Made by a program: the position numbers and the translations under genes | The notes under the pieces: model-generated | Database searches by the model: none | What the model was told of the DNA's origin: nothing | The model's input: only the letters and a program-made list of their open reading frames with translations | NCBI GenBank assembly: GCA_949128115.1 | Contig: OX421963.1 | Span: forward strand, 3,968,001 to 4,032,000 | Direction: 5' to 3' | DNA from: Anaspis maculata | Taxonomy: Eukaryota > Arthropoda > Insecta > Coleoptera > Scraptiidae | Length of the DNA stretch: 64,000 nt | In this document: piece after piece, positions 34,040 through 44,751 of the stretch | How the letters are laid out: the number at the start of each line of letters is the position of its first letter | How positions within the stretch are numbered: position 1 is the stretch's first letter

Positions 34040-35575
34040 TCATTTTTGAAATTCTACGGGTAGGCGATTATAGAATTTTGGTCCCCAGTAATCGATCCTT
34101 CTGGTGGAGTTGATCCGGTGAAATGGTGTTGCGAATTGTTCTCTCCTTCTGGTCGCGTAGTGGTGGTAGTCGCCATTCTGTTTGAAAGTGTGCCTATGTT
34201 GGTGAACATACCGCAGGGCGTCGAAGATGTAAAGGCTGCTCAAGGTGAGTATTTGGTGCTCCTTGAAAAGATCTCTGCAGCTCGTCCTACAGGGCACACC
34301 CACCAATGTTCTGATAGCTCTTTTTTGCAGCACGAAGACTCGTTCTACCTCAGGAGAAGCTCCCCAGAACATCACTCCATATTGCAGAATGGACTGGACC
34401 CTCGCAAAGTACAACGATCTCGCAGCTTCATATGTACTTATTTGTCGAATTCTCCGCATGCAGTAGATCTGTGATGGTAGTCTCTTACACAGTGTGTCTA
34501 TATGTGTTTTCCATTTGAGGCTTTTGTCTATGTGTATGCCCAAAAAACGAAGGCTGCTGCTCTCCTGCACATCACCCTTACTAAAGTGCATCTTCTGAGT
34601 TTTACTCTCATTTGATGCCAGTTTATTGCTGTCCATCCACTTTTTAGCCTCCCGCAGAGTTTCATCCATAGCCCCAGTCACCTCGTCCCTTGATGAGCCC
34701 CGTACCAGGAAATTTGTGTCATCGGCAAACAGGTAGGTTCTTGCAAGTGCGAAATTATTCGGCAAATCATTGATGTAAATGAGGAAAAGTAACGGCCCCA
34801 ACACACTCCCCTGTGGCACACCATGTCTTATCCTCTTTTCCTCTGACATCTCATTCATCCAGTGTATCATTTGTGATCTATCCGCTAAGTATGACTTGAT
34901 GAGGTCACAGGCAACCCCTCTAATCCCATAGTAGTGCAACTTTTGCAGAAGAACTTCGTGACTTATGGTGTCAAATGCCTTTGATATATCACAACAGGCT
35001 AGTAATGAATCTTCTTTGTTGTCCAGTGAAGCTTCAATTTCCGCTAGTAGGGCACCCACGGCTGTAGCTACAGAGCGCCCACGTCTAAAGCCATGTTGAG
35101 CAGCGTTCCAGTATCCATTTTTCTCGAAGTAGCCCAGCAGCCTAGTTTTCAATGCATACTCCAAAATCTTTGAGATGGTCGGCAGGATTGATATTGGTCT
35201 ATAGTTACCGCATGTATCAGGATCTCCTTTTTTGAAAATGGGAACAACTCTAGCCACTTTGAGTTGTCCTGGGAACACCCCTTTTTCAAAGCATTCATTG
35301 ACTATTTTTGCAATGGGCTCTGCGATCTCCCGCGCTACCAACTTCAGTACTTTGGTTGAAACGCCATAGATGTCTTCTGAACTATTAGTTTTTAATGCCT
35401 GAATAATGGTAACAACCTCCTCTTTTGAGCACTCATGAAGGTAACATGAGCTGTTATTATTCATGTGAAGATTTTTTAGGTAATCGAGAGGATTTCTTAC
35501 TTTACCGCTTTTTTTTATATCTCTCACAATAGTGTCCGCTATTGATGAAAAGTACTGTGCTAGATCATCCCCAGA
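34040..35575 (-). pseudogene. LINE reverse transcriptase
   Basis: An open frame of about 510 codons. It has the reverse transcriptase blocks in order: VARVVPIFKKGDP, NYRPISILPTISKILE, QHGFRRGRS, CDISKAFDTISHEVLL, HGVPQGSVLGPLLFLIYIND and the catalytic LFADDTN. A C-terminal domain follows with LKWKTHID, YGVMFWG and the AIRTLVGV-type segment, and the frame ends EFQK. The start upstream is cut off from the linker by a one-base shift in an A run near 35583. Catalytic residues are present, but the element as a whole is not functional. Confidence 0.9.
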
Positions 35576-36059
35576 AAGGTTAGATTTTTTTTGTTTGGCT
35601 CGTGCTCTTCGTCCCAGTCTCCGTGTTTATTATGCTCCATGCGATTTTTTGGATATTGTTTGAGTTTATTATCAACGCCTCATTTCTTTTTCTTGTTTCT
35701 TGCTCGGCCTGGATTCGATAACGGTTTTTGTAATCATTGTATACTTTGTACGATTCGCTGTTCTTCTTCACTCGGGCCACCACCGCCAGTGCATCCAAAA
35801 CCGATTTCATACCTCGCATTTCAGGAGAAAGTTCTCGATTTCTAGTTGGTGCAATTAGTTTTCTTGTTTTTGGAATGGTAGAGTTGAGGATAGTAGTGAA
35901 CCTCTGGAAGAAGTCCCGGAACGCAGCGTCGGCACCCATACTCAAGGCATCGCCCCAGTCCTCTTCCATCAACAAAGATTAGAAGCGGTATGCTTTTTCA
36001 TTGTGTATTGGTCGCATTTCAATCAATTCTTTCTTGATAGGTCTCTTCGCGATGTTTAC
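35576..36059 (-). pseudogene. LINE linker between endonuclease and reverse transcriptase
   Basis: The minus strand reads VNIAKRPIKKELIEMRPIH, then a TAA stop, then MEEDWGDALSMGADAAFRDF and a basic region. The segment ends at an A run where the frame shifts into the reverse transcriptase. Across the copia insertion it joins the endonuclease frame at LDVN, with the duplicated bases gtaaa. Confidence 0.8.
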
Positions 36060-36296
36060 TGTTGTAAAATATCGAAACTCATAATTTGGCGCCTACTCAG
36101 GCTATGCGCGTACTACTACATTGCGACTGCGCGCGCATCTCTTCAACACGACCGTTAGGTCAACTACCATAGTTTTTATAATGTTCGTCCATCTTAGTTA
36201 GTCGTTGTCACACACTTCATGTATACACGTTTAAAAGTTCCAATAAAGTTGTAGTGCAGATTACTCTTGTTTATCACACCATCACAAATTTCAATA
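36060..36296 (+). repeat. copia 5' LTR
   Basis: 237 bp, TGTTGTAAAATATCG to cacaaatttcaata, containing aataaag near 36242, which may serve as a poly(A) signal. It differs from the 3' LTR at caacac/cagcac, aaaagt/aagagt and cacacc/cacccc. Confidence 0.95.
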
Positions 36297-36310
36297 GGTT
36301 ATGCGCCCAG
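36297..36310 (+). promoter_or_regulatory. copia primer-binding site
   Basis: GGTTATGCGCCCAG directly follows the LTR. It resembles the complement of the anticodon region of initiator tRNA-Met, the half-tRNA priming used by Drosophila copia. Matching is by eye. Confidence 0.7.
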
Positions 36311-36384
36311 CAACAACGTAGCGTAACAGTGTTTTAGTGGTTAATAAAGACAGATAAAAAGAGTGCACAGAATTCGACAAGACG

Positions 36385-39300
36385 ATGTCTACGGCAAATT
36401 TTATTGCAAGTGTGCCCAAGCTGAAAGGACGCGAGAACTACGATGAGTGGGCTTTTGCAGCAGAGAATTTCCTTATATTGGATGGGATGATCGACTACAT
36501 CAAAGGAACGATGGAGGCGCAGGGTACGAGCAGTACGGTAACAAATGCAGCAGACACCAGCAAGGACGCGCATGCCAAAGCTAAATTGATCCTGACCATC
36601 GATCCATCTTTGTATGTACACATCAAGGAAGCCAAGACAAGTAAGGAGCTGTGGGATAAGCTAAAGTCACTTTTCGATGATTCGGGTTTCGCAAGAAGAA
36701 TCAGCTTGCTACGTACTTTGATTTCCACGCGTTTGGAAAGTTGCAATTCCATGGCGTCGTACGTAAATCAAATAGTAGAGACTGGCCATAAATTGAGAGG
36801 TACCGGTTTCAAAATTGATGACGAATGGATTGTTTCATTGCTTTTGGCCGGATTACCAGAGAAATTCGCGCCGATGATAATGGACATCGAACATTCAGGA
36901 ATCAAAATAACGGCGGATTCCGTTAAAACGAAATTACTTGACATGGAGGAGGATGTCGGTAAAACAGGCAGCGCATTTGCCGGTAAAGGACAGTGGCATG
37001 GTGGAAAAACCAGGCGCCATGTTGGCAATAATGCTTCGACGTCAACGTCACATTCAACTGTCAATAGAAAAGAGGTTAAGTGTTACCAATGTAAACAATT
37101 CGGGCACTACAAGAATAAATGTCCTAATTTAAACACCATAAAGACCTCGAACGCATTCAGCGTAGTATTCCTAAATGGACAGTTCAATAAAGATGATTGG
37201 TATATAGACTCCGGAGCTAGTAGTCATTTAAGTCCGAACAAAGAATGGATGGAAAATCTAAGTCCCACACACCTGCAAGAAATAATGGTTGCAAACAAAA
37301 ACAAAATACCGGTGTATGGAAAAGGTGGGGTGAAAATTACAACAATTGTAAAAGAACAACAATTTCACATTACAGTTAAAGATGTGTTATGCGTACCGGA
37401 GTTGACCACAAATTTACTGTCGGTCAGTCGATTAATAGAAAATGGTAATCGAGTGGAGTTTGAGAGCGACGGTTGCAAAATCTACAATGCAAAGAATGAA
37501 CTAGTTGCAGAAGGTAACTTGGTGAACAATGTTTATAGACTTAAGACATCACACAAATTACAGCAACAGCAATCTTCATTAATAGGCTCGGAAATAACAA
37601 ACAGCAGCACGTGGCATCGCAGATCGGGACACATAAATTTCACCGATTTGAACAAAATGAAAAACGGAATAGTCGAAAGACTCAGTTTTAAAGAAGAGAT
37701 CAAAAGCGGTAAACAAAACTGTCTAGTATGTTGCGAAATCTGCTGCATTGGAAAGCAGACGAGGCTGCCATTCACCCACAAAGGAACAAGAGCCAGGGAA
37801 TTGTTAGAGATTGTTCACGCAGATGTTTGTGGACCTATGGAAAACCGGTCGTTGGGTGGAGCCAAATATTTTTTGCTGTTTGTCGATGACTTTAGTAGGA
37901 TGGCTTCTGTTTATTTTCTAAAGTACAAGTCAGAAGTTTTCAACTGTCTGAAAGAATTCAAAAGCCTTGCGGAAAACCAGACAGACAAGAAAATAAAAAT
38001 TCTCCGGACTGACAACGGAGGTGAATTTTGCAATTCTGAAATTGACAAATTTCTAAAGGCGAATGGGATACAACATCAAACGACAAATCCACATACACCT
38101 GAGCAAAATGGACTTGCCGAGAGGATGAATCGCTCAATCGTGGAAAAGGCACGGTGTTTGATGTATGATGCCGAACTAGGAAAAAAATTTTGGGCCGAGT
38201 CAGTCAATACTGCTATCTATCTGAAAAATCGTTCGACAGCCTCAGGTTTAGATAGAAAAACGCCATATGAAGTGTGGACTGGCAAGAAACCGGATGTTAG
38301 TCATCTAAGGATATTTGGCAGCACGGCCATGGTCCATGTCCCAAAAGCACAGAGGACAAAGTGGGACAAGAAGTCTGTAAAAATGATCCTGGTTGGATAT
38401 GCAGAGGCCACAAAAGGCTATCGTTTGTACAACATAACAACAAAGAAGGTTGTCACAAGTAGAGATGTAATCATCATAGAAAAGCCAAAACATGATGAAG
38501 TACCTGTCCTCATTGAAGCCGGTCATCATCCTCAGATACCAGAAGAAATGCCGAGTTCCAGTGACGACACCACAGTTTCAGTGGGGGAAACACCTTCGAC
38601 TACCAGTGAAAGTGGAGAATCGACAGATTATAACGATTGTGAAGAAGATGACCACATTCAAGAAACGAGCGTTCCAAAGCAAGAGGTGCGGAGATCTGCA
38701 AGAGAACCAAAGCCAAAGGTTTTGAAAGATTTCGTGGCTTGTGCCAGCGGTCTTATCAACACAACCAATGATCCAGCAACGGTAGAAGAGGCCTTGTCGA
38801 GGCCGGATGCTGAAAGCTGGAGAAGAGCAATGGCCGAAGAACTGCAGTCTTTCAAAGAAAGTGGAGCTTGGGAGTTGGTTGATGCACCAAGGGATGACAA
38901 CGTGGTAGGGTGTAAATGGGTTTTTAAAATAAAAACTGACGAAAACAGCAAAGTGCGGTATCGTGCGCGATTGGTGGCGAGGGGCTTCACGCAGAGGCCG
39001 GGAATCGATTATGAAGAAACCTTTTCTCCGGTAGTTCGCCACTCAACATTGAGAATGCTGATCGCTCTATCTGTGGAGCTGAACCTGGACATTACACACT
39101 TGGACGTCACGACGGCGTTCTTGAATGGTCATTTGGAGGAAAATGTCTTCATGACCTTGCCCGAAGGTTATGAAGGAACCAACAACAAGGTGTTGAAGCT
39201 GAAGAAGGCCATTTATGGCCTCAAGCAGTTTTCAAGAGCATGGAACAGAAGAGTCGACGAGGTTTTGCTAGCGTTAGATTATGTTAAATCTAAGTATGAA

Positions 39301-39420
39301 CCATGTTTGTATTTGAAGAAAAAGGACGGTCAATTGACTGTCATTGCCTTGTATGTTGACGATTTTTTCATTTTTTCCAATAACATTTTCCAAATAACAA
39401 AAAGGAAACGCTATTTTTGA
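36385..39420 (+). pseudogene. copia gag-pol, frameshifted in reverse transcriptase
   Basis: A single frame of 1011 codons. Gag occupies residues 1 to about 225, a CCHC knuckle (CYQCKQFGHYKNKC) starts near 233, and the protease site WYIDSGASSHL is near 272. A pre-integrase zinc domain (HRRSGHINF, CLVCCEICCIGKQ) and the integrase core follow (HADVCGPM, RTDNGGEF, PEQNGLAERMNRS). The reverse transcriptase has GCKWVFKIK, DVTTAFLNG and the catalytic LYVDDFF. The frame then ends in KRKRYF and a stop at 39420, caused by a one-base shift near the A run at about 39397-39405; the proper sequence continues in another frame. Gag and pol are one frame, as in many copia elements. Confidence 0.93.
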
Positions 39421-39816
39421 AAAATGAGCTCAACTCAAAATTCAAAATCAAAGATTTAGGTCAGATGAAACAGTGTCTAGGTATGAATGTAAACATTAAC
39501 AAAAATGCAAATGTAATAACTTCAAGCCAAAAGTATTATATTGAGCAACTGTTGAAGAAATTGATTATGTCAAATTGTAATGCAGTGTCGACTCCTTTGG
39601 AGTCAAATTTGAATTTAAGCACAGAAAGTGTAACTAATCCGGATCTTGAAATTCCTTATCAGCAGTTGATAGGAAGTTTGATGTATTTATCAGTACTTAC
39701 TCGTCCAGATATTGCTTATAGTGTCAGTTTTTTAAGTCAATTTAATACATGCTACAATGAAAGTCACTGGAAACATGCGAAGAGGATTTTAAGGTATTTA
39801 AAAGGGACTATGAATG
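39417..39816 (+). pseudogene. copia reverse transcriptase C-terminal part after frameshift
   Basis: Continues the reverse transcriptase with FKIKDLGQMKQCLGM, the VSTPLE segment, YQQLIGSLMYLSVLTRPDIA and AKRILRYLKGTMN. The segment stops where the next element begins; the tail residues after MN belong to the insert. The frame picks up again at 48415. Confidence 0.9.
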
Positions 39817-41250
39817 TGAAACCCCTCTAACTCTCTAGCTTCTGCGCCTGGATGGATAGGCAACCCAACATACTCCAATTTAATCCAACTTATTTGAATT
39901 GAATCACTTTTCCCGCTCTTGGGACTGCTTTGGCCGGTGATCGTCTAGTAGCAGGACACCATCCTGTTGTGCATCCTTCTTGTGGTTCGAGGATAGAGAT
40001 CCTGGGCGTGTTGAGATCGAATTAACCTCTAGTTTGAACGCAGTAAGACACAAAAATTAGTGGTAACATAAAGTCGTTATATTGTCTTATATTTACATGT
40101 CAAAGTGTCTAAATAAAGGCTCGTTCCTATAACTGACCCTACCTCAACGCTGGTAACTAGGATAGCTGAGTTTTCTAAGTGTTCCCTAAAAGATGAGTTT
40201 CCCCTAATAATTATTTCAAAGCCGTCACACCCCAATACTCCGATGGACACCTGATTCTACACCTTGACCAACATTAAAACTTTGTTTGGGGCGTGGTTCG
40301 AAGTTCTTATCGTGGATTCATCAGATTAAACATTTAAGTTAGAGTGTTATAGGTTATGTTAGGGTTAGGTCCAGCGTCTAGACACCGAAAAAGGGTTTGA
40401 GTGACTTTTGCGAGCGATGGGAACTCCCCCCTCTCTTTTCTGTTGTTCCCCTGTTCCCTACAATCTAAGTTCGTGGGCCGGTGTGTGCGGGGCTCCTCCT
40501 ATTATGAATCTCTTTTCAAAGGCTGCGTCTCTTATTCTCTGGACTATTCTTTTTGCATGACTCTTTTTAGGCTATGGTAATCTTTTGCCCGTTTTGGAAG
40601 GGATTGGATATGGCCTGGTGCCTTTGTGGAGAACTGGACCTATTTTCACCTTGAATTGCCCTTGAAGCTTAGAAGGATTTCACGACCGCGAGTGTCTATA
40701 GCCGGAAATGTAAAACCAAATTTCACCCTTCCAAAAACTTCGGAACCAATGGTGTACGCGAACAATTACTCAAGTCAAGGTACAAGCTCTCATGTGAAGA
40801 CCCTTTGGATTGAACCCCGTTCTGTTTGTGTGAAGTGAACCCCATTGTTGCTAAAAACCTACAAAGGTGCTCGTCGACGAACTAACGCGAGAAGGCTTCG
40901 AAACAACTATTATTCCCTATGAATAAATATCAGATTGCTAACCAACTATTGAGCCGTAACAATTCATTATAGGTACAAATGTATCGAAGCGTCGCGTCGT
41001 CGAATGTTCCCGGTAATTATACGAACCGCTCTCCATCTCACGATTGAACAATCTTCATTAACTTCATGGGAATACTGCAACAAATTAAGTAGTGTTACGC
41101 GACCTCAAACCAGACGTCCCTCTAGGTGAAACTCCTCTCCATAACATTCGTCATTCAATAATAATTCTCTTGTACTTAATAACCCAACCAACATGGAAAT
41201 CTAAGTAACTGCAGTTGCACGCTAAAACAAAGTCATATTAGTCTCACGGA

Positions 41251-41263
41251 GGGGGGGGGGGGG
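41251..41263. repeat. 13-base G run
   Basis: Lies within the unclassified element, after gtctcacgga. Confidence 0.85.
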
Positions 41264-41646
41264 TCGTTGTCCTAAACCAATTTTTATTAACAATTGCGAC
41301 TCTACAGAATGGTCCGAACCCTGGTTTCCACAAACGCGATTTTTGTTCTTTCCAGTTCCTATCCGTTTCGCGATTCTCCAAACTCAGCAGCGCGTATTCA
41401 GAAGTGTCGTTCAAGGCTCTGTCGAAGTTCCAAACCCAACCCCTGGACTGCAGGTACCACCCACTGAGAAGTTGAAGTCCACCCCGTGTCGATCGTGGCT
41501 TTCTAGGACATTGCAAATCTCAATCGTAGGCCGTCTACCCCACCCCACAAGATCGCTCCTTTTCCACCGCGAGGTACCGTTCGTCAATTACAAGCATCCA
41601 CTCCTGAAGCCTAGCTGAACCGAAGCAGGACAAGACGCACCCCGCG

Positions 41647-41930
41647 AGGAGGCCCAGACGCAGCCAGTGAACTGTCAGGAACCACCCCCAATAAAGGCCA
41701 TGACGCATCGCCTGTGAAGGCCAGGACACAACGCTAAAGAAGGCCCCGACGCGTCCATCAGAAGGCCTGAACACAACCCCGAAAGGAGGCCCAGACGCAG
41801 CCAGTGAACTGTCAGGAACCAACTCCAACGAGGCCATGACGCATCGTCAGTGAAGGCCAGGACACAGTACTAAAGGAAGCCCCGACCCGTCCAGTAGAAG
41901 GCCTGGACACAACCCCGAAAGGAGGCCCTG
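41647..41930 (+). repeat. about 137-bp tandem repeat in the unclassified element
   Basis: ggaggcccagacgcagccag begins at 41647 and 41785, and a third partial unit starts with ggaggccctgg at 41921. Inner blocks such as gaaggccaggacaca and gaaggcctg also recur. GC-rich compared with the flanks. Confidence 0.8.
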
Positions 41931-42582
41931 GCTCGCCACGGAGGAGCTTTTTGTCAGGGACAGATTACAAGTGCTCGATGCAGGTTCCTCTTCCAACAGG
42001 CAGCGTTCTGTGTGAAGGGTTACAACCCCATGGATATGAAATTATACAATCTCTTCGAAGGCAAATGACGCACTCAGGTCTACCTCGGTTACTCGCGATA
42101 CCCACACGGTCCAAAGGCTCTGGCTTTAGCTTGAAAACTCCCTGGTAAAAGACGTCTCCCAACGTACAACGCAATTAATCCCGGAGCAGGAATAAGGTGC
42201 GCACCGGTGCGAAATCCAACAAACTTGATACTAATTTTCACACGACACGCGAGCAAATGTGCAATTCCGGTGTTTAGAAATATGGGATGAACAATCAAGC
42301 GCGAGTGGTGTGACTCCCGATGATGAAGAGCTTGATGTAGACGGTGCAAATCACATCTAATCCTACCACGGCGCGGATGGAAATCTCTTCGATGACGGGC
42401 TGGACTGTGCCTCGGTGGCGCGTGTGGAGATGAGCTTATTGGTAATCAGACGTCGGAAATATTGTCGCGCATTTAATTTGGGAACGCCGATATGCGGGCA
42501 ATGGCACACGAGGCAGGCGCGACATTTCGAGGTGCGGCGGAGCACACGGACATCGGCTCGTCTACAGTATGGAGTTGAGAAT

Positions 42583-43116
42583 TGTTACCGCGGCCCCCAA
42601 AAATCCACCCGTTTCCATGGCTAACCGCGATAATATGTTTAGCGAGAGGCCTTTTGCTCTAGGCACGCGGAGCGCAAAGCGTTCAGTCATCGGTCCGCGC
42701 GGCCACGCGTACACTCTCGCTAACGAAGCCTATTGGTCAGAGTAGGCGCCAGCGCCTACTATAAACACGCGTTCCCCGAAAATCACCTTCAGTTCTTAGT
42801 ATCCCAACGCATCGAGAGGTCGTTGCATCTCCGGCGTCCCCCGCTTCGAACTCGTCTCTCTTCAAGGGACTAACCCCATGTTACACCCCCTTTCCTTTTT
42901 GAGACGGCGCAATTAATTCGAAACAGTGGTTTTATTTAATCTGCGCCAACAATCTCAAGTCATTCTGCGAAAGAGTATAACACAAAGAATAGCGTCGACT
43001 CCTTGAAGAAGCTGCCACCGGCGTGACAGACCCCACTACTGAGACTGAGCTGCCGGATCGTTGTTGCCGCCCATTCCGGAGAGTCCACCAGCCGACTACG
43101 ACCCGAGGCGATAACA
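42583..43116 (+). repeat. gypsy 5' LTR
   Basis: 534 bp, with TGTTA and TAACA ends. Contains actataaacacg near 42759, a plausible TATA box for the element's own promoter, and ctactataaa-type context before a short GC-rich stretch. Confidence 0.95.
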
Positions 43117-43119
43117 TCT

Positions 43120-43137
43120 TGGCGCCCGCAACCTGGG
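43120..43137 (+). promoter_or_regulatory. gypsy primer-binding site
   Basis: TGGCGCCCGCAACCTGGG starts three bases after the LTR. The leading TGG is the complement of a tRNA CCA end. The specific tRNA is not assigned. Confidence 0.7.
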
Positions 43138-43516
43138 GCTTCCACTACTCCAGCCATTCAAGACGAGCGTCTTGACTGCCCGCAACGTGGGGCACGCTTC
43201 TCCAAGTGACATCTCGGCCGCCGACACGAGCACCGCAGACTTTCCAGATCTTCGGGATCACCGTTTCGATACAGAGTTTTAGCATCATTTAAGCGCTTGG
43301 CGTACTAGATGCGCTCTGTATCGACCAACAACGTGTAAAGCAGCGGCTTTTACACGCCGTGGACTCGAGCAAACCTACCCTGTTGCGAGGCATGTATCCC
43401 TAGATTCAAGAGATCGATGCTCTCGTATACGGCACTCGAGTTCCACGTGGATTGGTAAGACTCTGCCCCAAGCTCCCCTTGTATCGCGAACCGCGCACGA
43501 GACCAAAGCTTCCGCC

Positions 43517-44749
43517 ATGCCGCGACGCGCTACTAGACAACGCCGTTCCCGTCTGGACTCGAGAACTGAAACATCACTTCCAGTGGCGCCCACTCCCACA
43601 AACCGTCCGACGACGACCCCACCGACGCTTGCTGCGGTGACGGCACCTCCGTCAATTGCACCGACGACGCCGCTTGTCGTCAACGTCCCGGTAGTCGCCG
43701 CGACGCCTCCGATAAACGGTCCTGACCACCCCGACGACCTCGGCTACACGTCCACACCGACAATGACGCCCACCGTCGCGACGCCAAGCATCGCGACGCC
43801 ATACACAATCACGCCTACCGCGCCTAATTACGCCCCGTTACGTCGAGACGCTCCGCCGACGCCGACGCCTGACGCGCGCGAACGCCGGCCGGTACATGGA
43901 CACACACCGACGCCGCTCGATCACTATGGTGACGGCCCCGAACGCCATACCACATTTCCGCATAATTCTCGCACGGAACAACTCCTAGTAGAATTATTGT
44001 CCGAAATGCACCGTGAGCGCACCACCGCCGAAAAACCCGTCGATATTCCGCTATTTGCCGGCCATCTTCATCAAGACGCGCACACCCACCTGGAAAATTG
44101 CGAAGAGCTGTTGCAAACCGCGAGAATCCCCCGAGCGAAATGGGTACGCCACGTGACCAAACACTTTGAAGATGACGCCCGCAAATGGTACGCATCGTAC
44201 GAGTTACTCGAGCTAAATTGGGACGATTTTTGCCGCGCAGTTATCGCGGAATTCGATTCCAATAAACGGAAAAACGCTGCCATCGTCAAATTACGCACGG
44301 AGCACCAACGCGACGAGCCCATAACGTTGTTCATACTCAAGAAGCTTCAGCTAATGCGCCGATTTGACCCGTACATGTCAACCCCTGAGTTTGTGGACCT
44401 GGTGATCTCGCTCGCCGACGTCGATCTCAGTAAATCACCACTAGCCGCGAGCGTTCAATCCGTGGAGGACCTGCTTCAGGCGGCACAGCTCATCGAGAGC
44501 CGTCGCGAGCCAGCTTTTCGCCAAAAAGCACAGCGACCTGTACCTGCGGCCCCTGCTTGCCAAGCTCCTCGGCAACAGCCACCACTTCCACAATGCCGAT
44601 TCTGTCCTGAACGACACTTCCACCGCGACTGTCCGGTGCGCCGCGCTCAGTACGAACCGACGTCGCGACGCCGCGAAGACCAGCAGCATCCGGAAAACCA
44701 GCAAGGGGCCGGTGCTACGCGGGACAGATCCGCGCCCCCACGACATTAA
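43517..44749 (+). CDS. gypsy gag-like protein
   Basis: 410 codons. The first 150 residues are rich in Pro, Thr and Ala. A capsid-like helical region follows (KWVRHVTKHFEDDARKWYAS, LNWDDFCRAVIAEF), typical of gypsy Gag. Near residue 360 there is a CRFCPERHFHRDC zinc knuckle with one residue fewer than the usual spacing between the second Cys and His. The frame ends TAA. Pol lies in the -1 frame relative to gag, so it would be reached by ribosomal frameshifting, as in many gypsy elements. The first ATG is used as start; the true start could be later. Confidence 0.85.
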   Translation: MPRRATRQRRSRLDSRTETSLPVAPTPTNRPTTTPPTLAAVTAPPSIAPTTPLVVNVPVVAATPPINGPDHPDDLGYTSTPTMTPTVATPSIATPYTITPTAPNYAPLRRDAPPTPTPDARERRPVHGHTPTPLDHYGDGPERHTTFPHNSRTEQLLVELLSEMHRERTTAEKPVDIPLFAGHLHQDAHTHLENCEELLQTARIPRAKWVRHVTKHFEDDARKWYASYELLELNWDDFCRAVIAEFDSNKRKNAAIVKLRTEHQRDEPITLFILKKLQLMRRFDPYMSTPEFVDLVISLADVDLSKSPLAASVQSVEDLLQAAQLIESRREPAFRQKAQRPVPAAPACQAPRQQPPLPQCRFCPERHFHRDCPVRRAQYEPTSRRREDQQHPENQQGAGATRDRSAPPRH

Positions 44750-44751
44750 AT

